This document shows, in pieces, positions 62,843-64,000 of a stretch of 64,000 bases of DNA. The stretch spans positions 4,092,001-4,156,000 of the forward strand of contig NZ_CP169244.1 of assembly GCF_041902385.1 (NCBI RefSeq), read 5' to 3'. The notes below the pieces were generated by a model, which saw nothing but the letters and a program-made list of their open reading frames with translations, had not been told where the DNA came from and ran no database searches. The stretch's first letter is position 1. The number at the start of each line of letters is the position of its first letter. The DNA comes from Arcticibacter sp041902385 (GTDB lineage: Bacteria; Bacteroidota; Bacteroidia; Sphingobacteriales; Sphingobacteriaceae). The translations under genes and the position numbers were made by a program.

Positions 62843-63935
62843 CACTTATTCCCATACACGCTACTACCAGAAAAGAACCGCGCAGGCTGGTCCAGCCTGC
62901 GATCAGCCCGATCATAGGAGGCCCCAGCAGAAATCCAAAGAAACCGATAGTAGAGACGGCCGCCAGTGCTACTCCAGTCGACATGGTCTTCGACTTTCCT
63001 GCTGCACTGTAAACCAGCGGCACAATGGAAGAAATTCCAAAGCCTACCAGGAGAAAGCCGAGTATAGAAGGTATTAGGCGGGGAAAGGCTACCGTTGTGA
63101 GCAAACCCGCAGCAATGAGCGCCCCGCTGGTCTGAAGGGTGGTTTTCAGGCCGTAGCGATGGGCAAAGCGGTCGGCAATGAAGCGACCCGAGGCCATAGT
63201 AAACATCACGGCAGTGTACCCGGCTCCCAGCCATTCCTTGTCGGGCCTTACCACCTTCTGGAAATAAATGCCGCTCCAGTCGAACATCGCCCCTTCACAG
63301 ATCATACCGCAGAAGGAAATCAGTCCGAGATGAAGCAGAGAGCGGTCAGGCAGCACAAAGGCTTTATCGCCCGAGGCTTCTCCATCTGTCTTAATTGTAA
63401 ACCGGCCTGCAATAAGAAGCGTGACTGCCACGATCGAAGTGATGAGCAGGAAGTGAAAAACGGGTACAATATTGCGGGCGATCATAAGGCTGCCGACAGC
63501 CGCTCCTGTAAAGCCGGCCAGGCTCCACAGGCCGTGGAAGGAAGCCATGATGGGCCGCTTGTACATTTCCTCTACAGCCAGGGCCTGTGTGTTCACGGCG
63601 ATGTTGACCATATTCCCCGAAAGCCCAAACAGAAACAATGCTGCGCAGAGCTGCACGATATTAGTGGCAAGGCCGAGGCAGATCAGAAAGACCGAGTAAG
63701 CGAAAAGAGCCACGAGTACCATCTTTCTGCTGCCGACATGGGTGATCAGAAAGCCAGAAATGGGAAGCGACAACATCAGTCCCGCAGGAAGAGCGAGCAG
63801 TACCATGCCGAGCTGCGCCTCGCTTAAGCCTAATGCATGCTGGATTCCGGGTATGCGCGATGCCCAGCTTGCAAAACATATTCCGGGTAAGAAAAACAAG
63901 GCGCCAATCGCTGCGCGGTATATCTTTTTCGACAA
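62805..63935 (-). CDS. MFS transporter (YbjJ-like)
   Basis: A 376-residue, 12-helix transporter. It begins SKKIYRAAIGALFFLPGICF with ASWASRIPGIQHALGLSEAQ, typical of the YbjJ/FucP-like branch. Later segments include ISGFLITHVGSRKMVLVALF, WSLAGFTGAAVGSLMIA and GFGISSIVPLVYSAAGKSKT. The substrate is unknown. The start is placed at TTG 63935 because it gives the family N-terminus; an upstream TTG at 63956 lies inside the promoter box, so it is an unlikely start. The hairpin at 62803-62842 ends the gene. Confidence 0.88.
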   Translation of the reverse strand: MSKKIYRAAIGALFFLPGICFASWASRIPGIQHALGLSEAQLGMVLLALPAGLMLSLPISGFLITHVGSRKMVLVALFAYSVFLICLGLATNIVQLCAALFLFGLSGNMVNIAVNTQALAVEEMYKRPIMASFHGLWSLAGFTGAAVGSLMIARNIVPVFHFLLITSIVAVTLLIAGRFTIKTDGEASGDKAFVLPDRSLLHLGLISFCGMICEGAMFDWSGIYFQKVVRPDKEWLGAGYTAVMFTMASGRFIADRFAHRYGLKTTLQTSGALIAAGLLTTVAFPRLIPSILGFLLVGFGISSIVPLVYSAAGKSKTMSTGVALAAVSTIGFFGFLLGPPMIGLIAGWTSLRGSFLVVACMGISVSVLSSFIRRQN

Positions 63936-63953
63936 ATTCTGACTAATTGAGGC

Positions 63954-63961
63954 CAAAAATA
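63954..63961 (-). promoter_or_regulatory. -7 box TATTTTTG of the MFS gene
   Basis: On the reverse strand TATTTTTG matches TAnnTTTG, 18 bp before the proposed TTG start. It shares bases with the T-tract of the terminator upstream. Confidence 0.45.
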
Positions 63962-63990
63962 AAGATCTCCATCCGTGTGGAATGGAGATC
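63962..63990 (-). terminator. Terminator of a gene lying beyond the window end
   Basis: GATCTCCAT (63964-63972) pairs with ATGGAGATC (63982-63990), with a 9-nt loop. On the reverse strand it is followed by TTTATTTTT, so it should end a transcript entering from beyond position 64000. Confidence 0.65.
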
Positions 63991-64000
63991 CTCAAACTAA

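Noticed and set aside
1..64000. CRISPR arrays, prophage, integrases, transposases, tRNA or rRNA genes
   Set aside because: I looked for them and saw none; the S74-like domain stands alone without phage genes.

Overview
The window is about 64 kb of chromosomal DNA from a member of the Bacteroidota, most likely order Sphingobacteriales (Pedobacter/Mucilaginibacter-like). The evidence is the gene repertoire (DUF2027-Smr protein, WbqC, Bacteroidota-only hypotheticals), many TAnnTTTG promoter boxes placed close to start codons, few Shine-Dalgarno sequences, and small secreted proteins typical of the phylum. I see no rRNA, tRNA, CRISPR array, intact insertion sequence or prophage. It reads as core chromosome rather than an island.

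Layout. 0-1.3 kb: start of a truncated membrane protein, an intergenic array with an 11-bp period, and a Pro/Thr-repeat secreted protein. 1.4-18 kb: MarR regulator, mnmA, topA, a conserved hypothetical, a large alpha-2-macroglobulin with its PBP1C partner, a PolB-type exonuclease, RNase R and a polyprenyl synthase. 18-25 kb: rplU-rpmA, MFS and MATE transporters, a receiver-histidine kinase, a histone-deacetylase-like enzyme and the DUF2027-Smr protein. 25-33 kb: a trehalose-synthase-like lipoprotein, a conserved protein with kinase-fold landmarks, two tandem NTF2-like secreted proteins, parE and a PAP2 phosphatase. 33-45 kb: S9 peptidase, ruvB, prfC, small secreted proteins, a nucleotidyltransferase-metallophosphoesterase pair and PBP1A. 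45-49 kb: a stressosome operon rsbR-rsbS-rsbT, then an RsbT-like/PP2C fusion and an RsbT-like/histidine-kinase fusion. 49-64 kb: FUSC protein, bioB, antiporter, mgtE, WbqC, acyltransferase, glycosyltransferase, cobA, aldo/keto reductase, hydroxyacid dehydrogenase, KAS III and an MFS transporter.

How the genes work together. Three groups concern the envelope: the alpha-2-macroglobulin-PBP1C pair, PBP1A, and the LpxL-like acyltransferase with its overlapping glycosyltransferase. Three groups concern information processing: topA/parE/ruvB, mnmA/rnr/prfC and rplU-rpmA. The regulatory centrepiece is the stressosome operon. It carries three RsbT-like GHKL domains in a row and a histidine kinase, with no sigma-B gene in view.

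Data quality. Six genes (pbpC, MFS, MATE, stressosome kinase, LpxL-like acyltransferase, GT2) are broken by seven one-base indels. All are in runs of identical bases, and repairing each one restores a family-length protein. I read these as probable sequencing or assembly errors, not gene decay.
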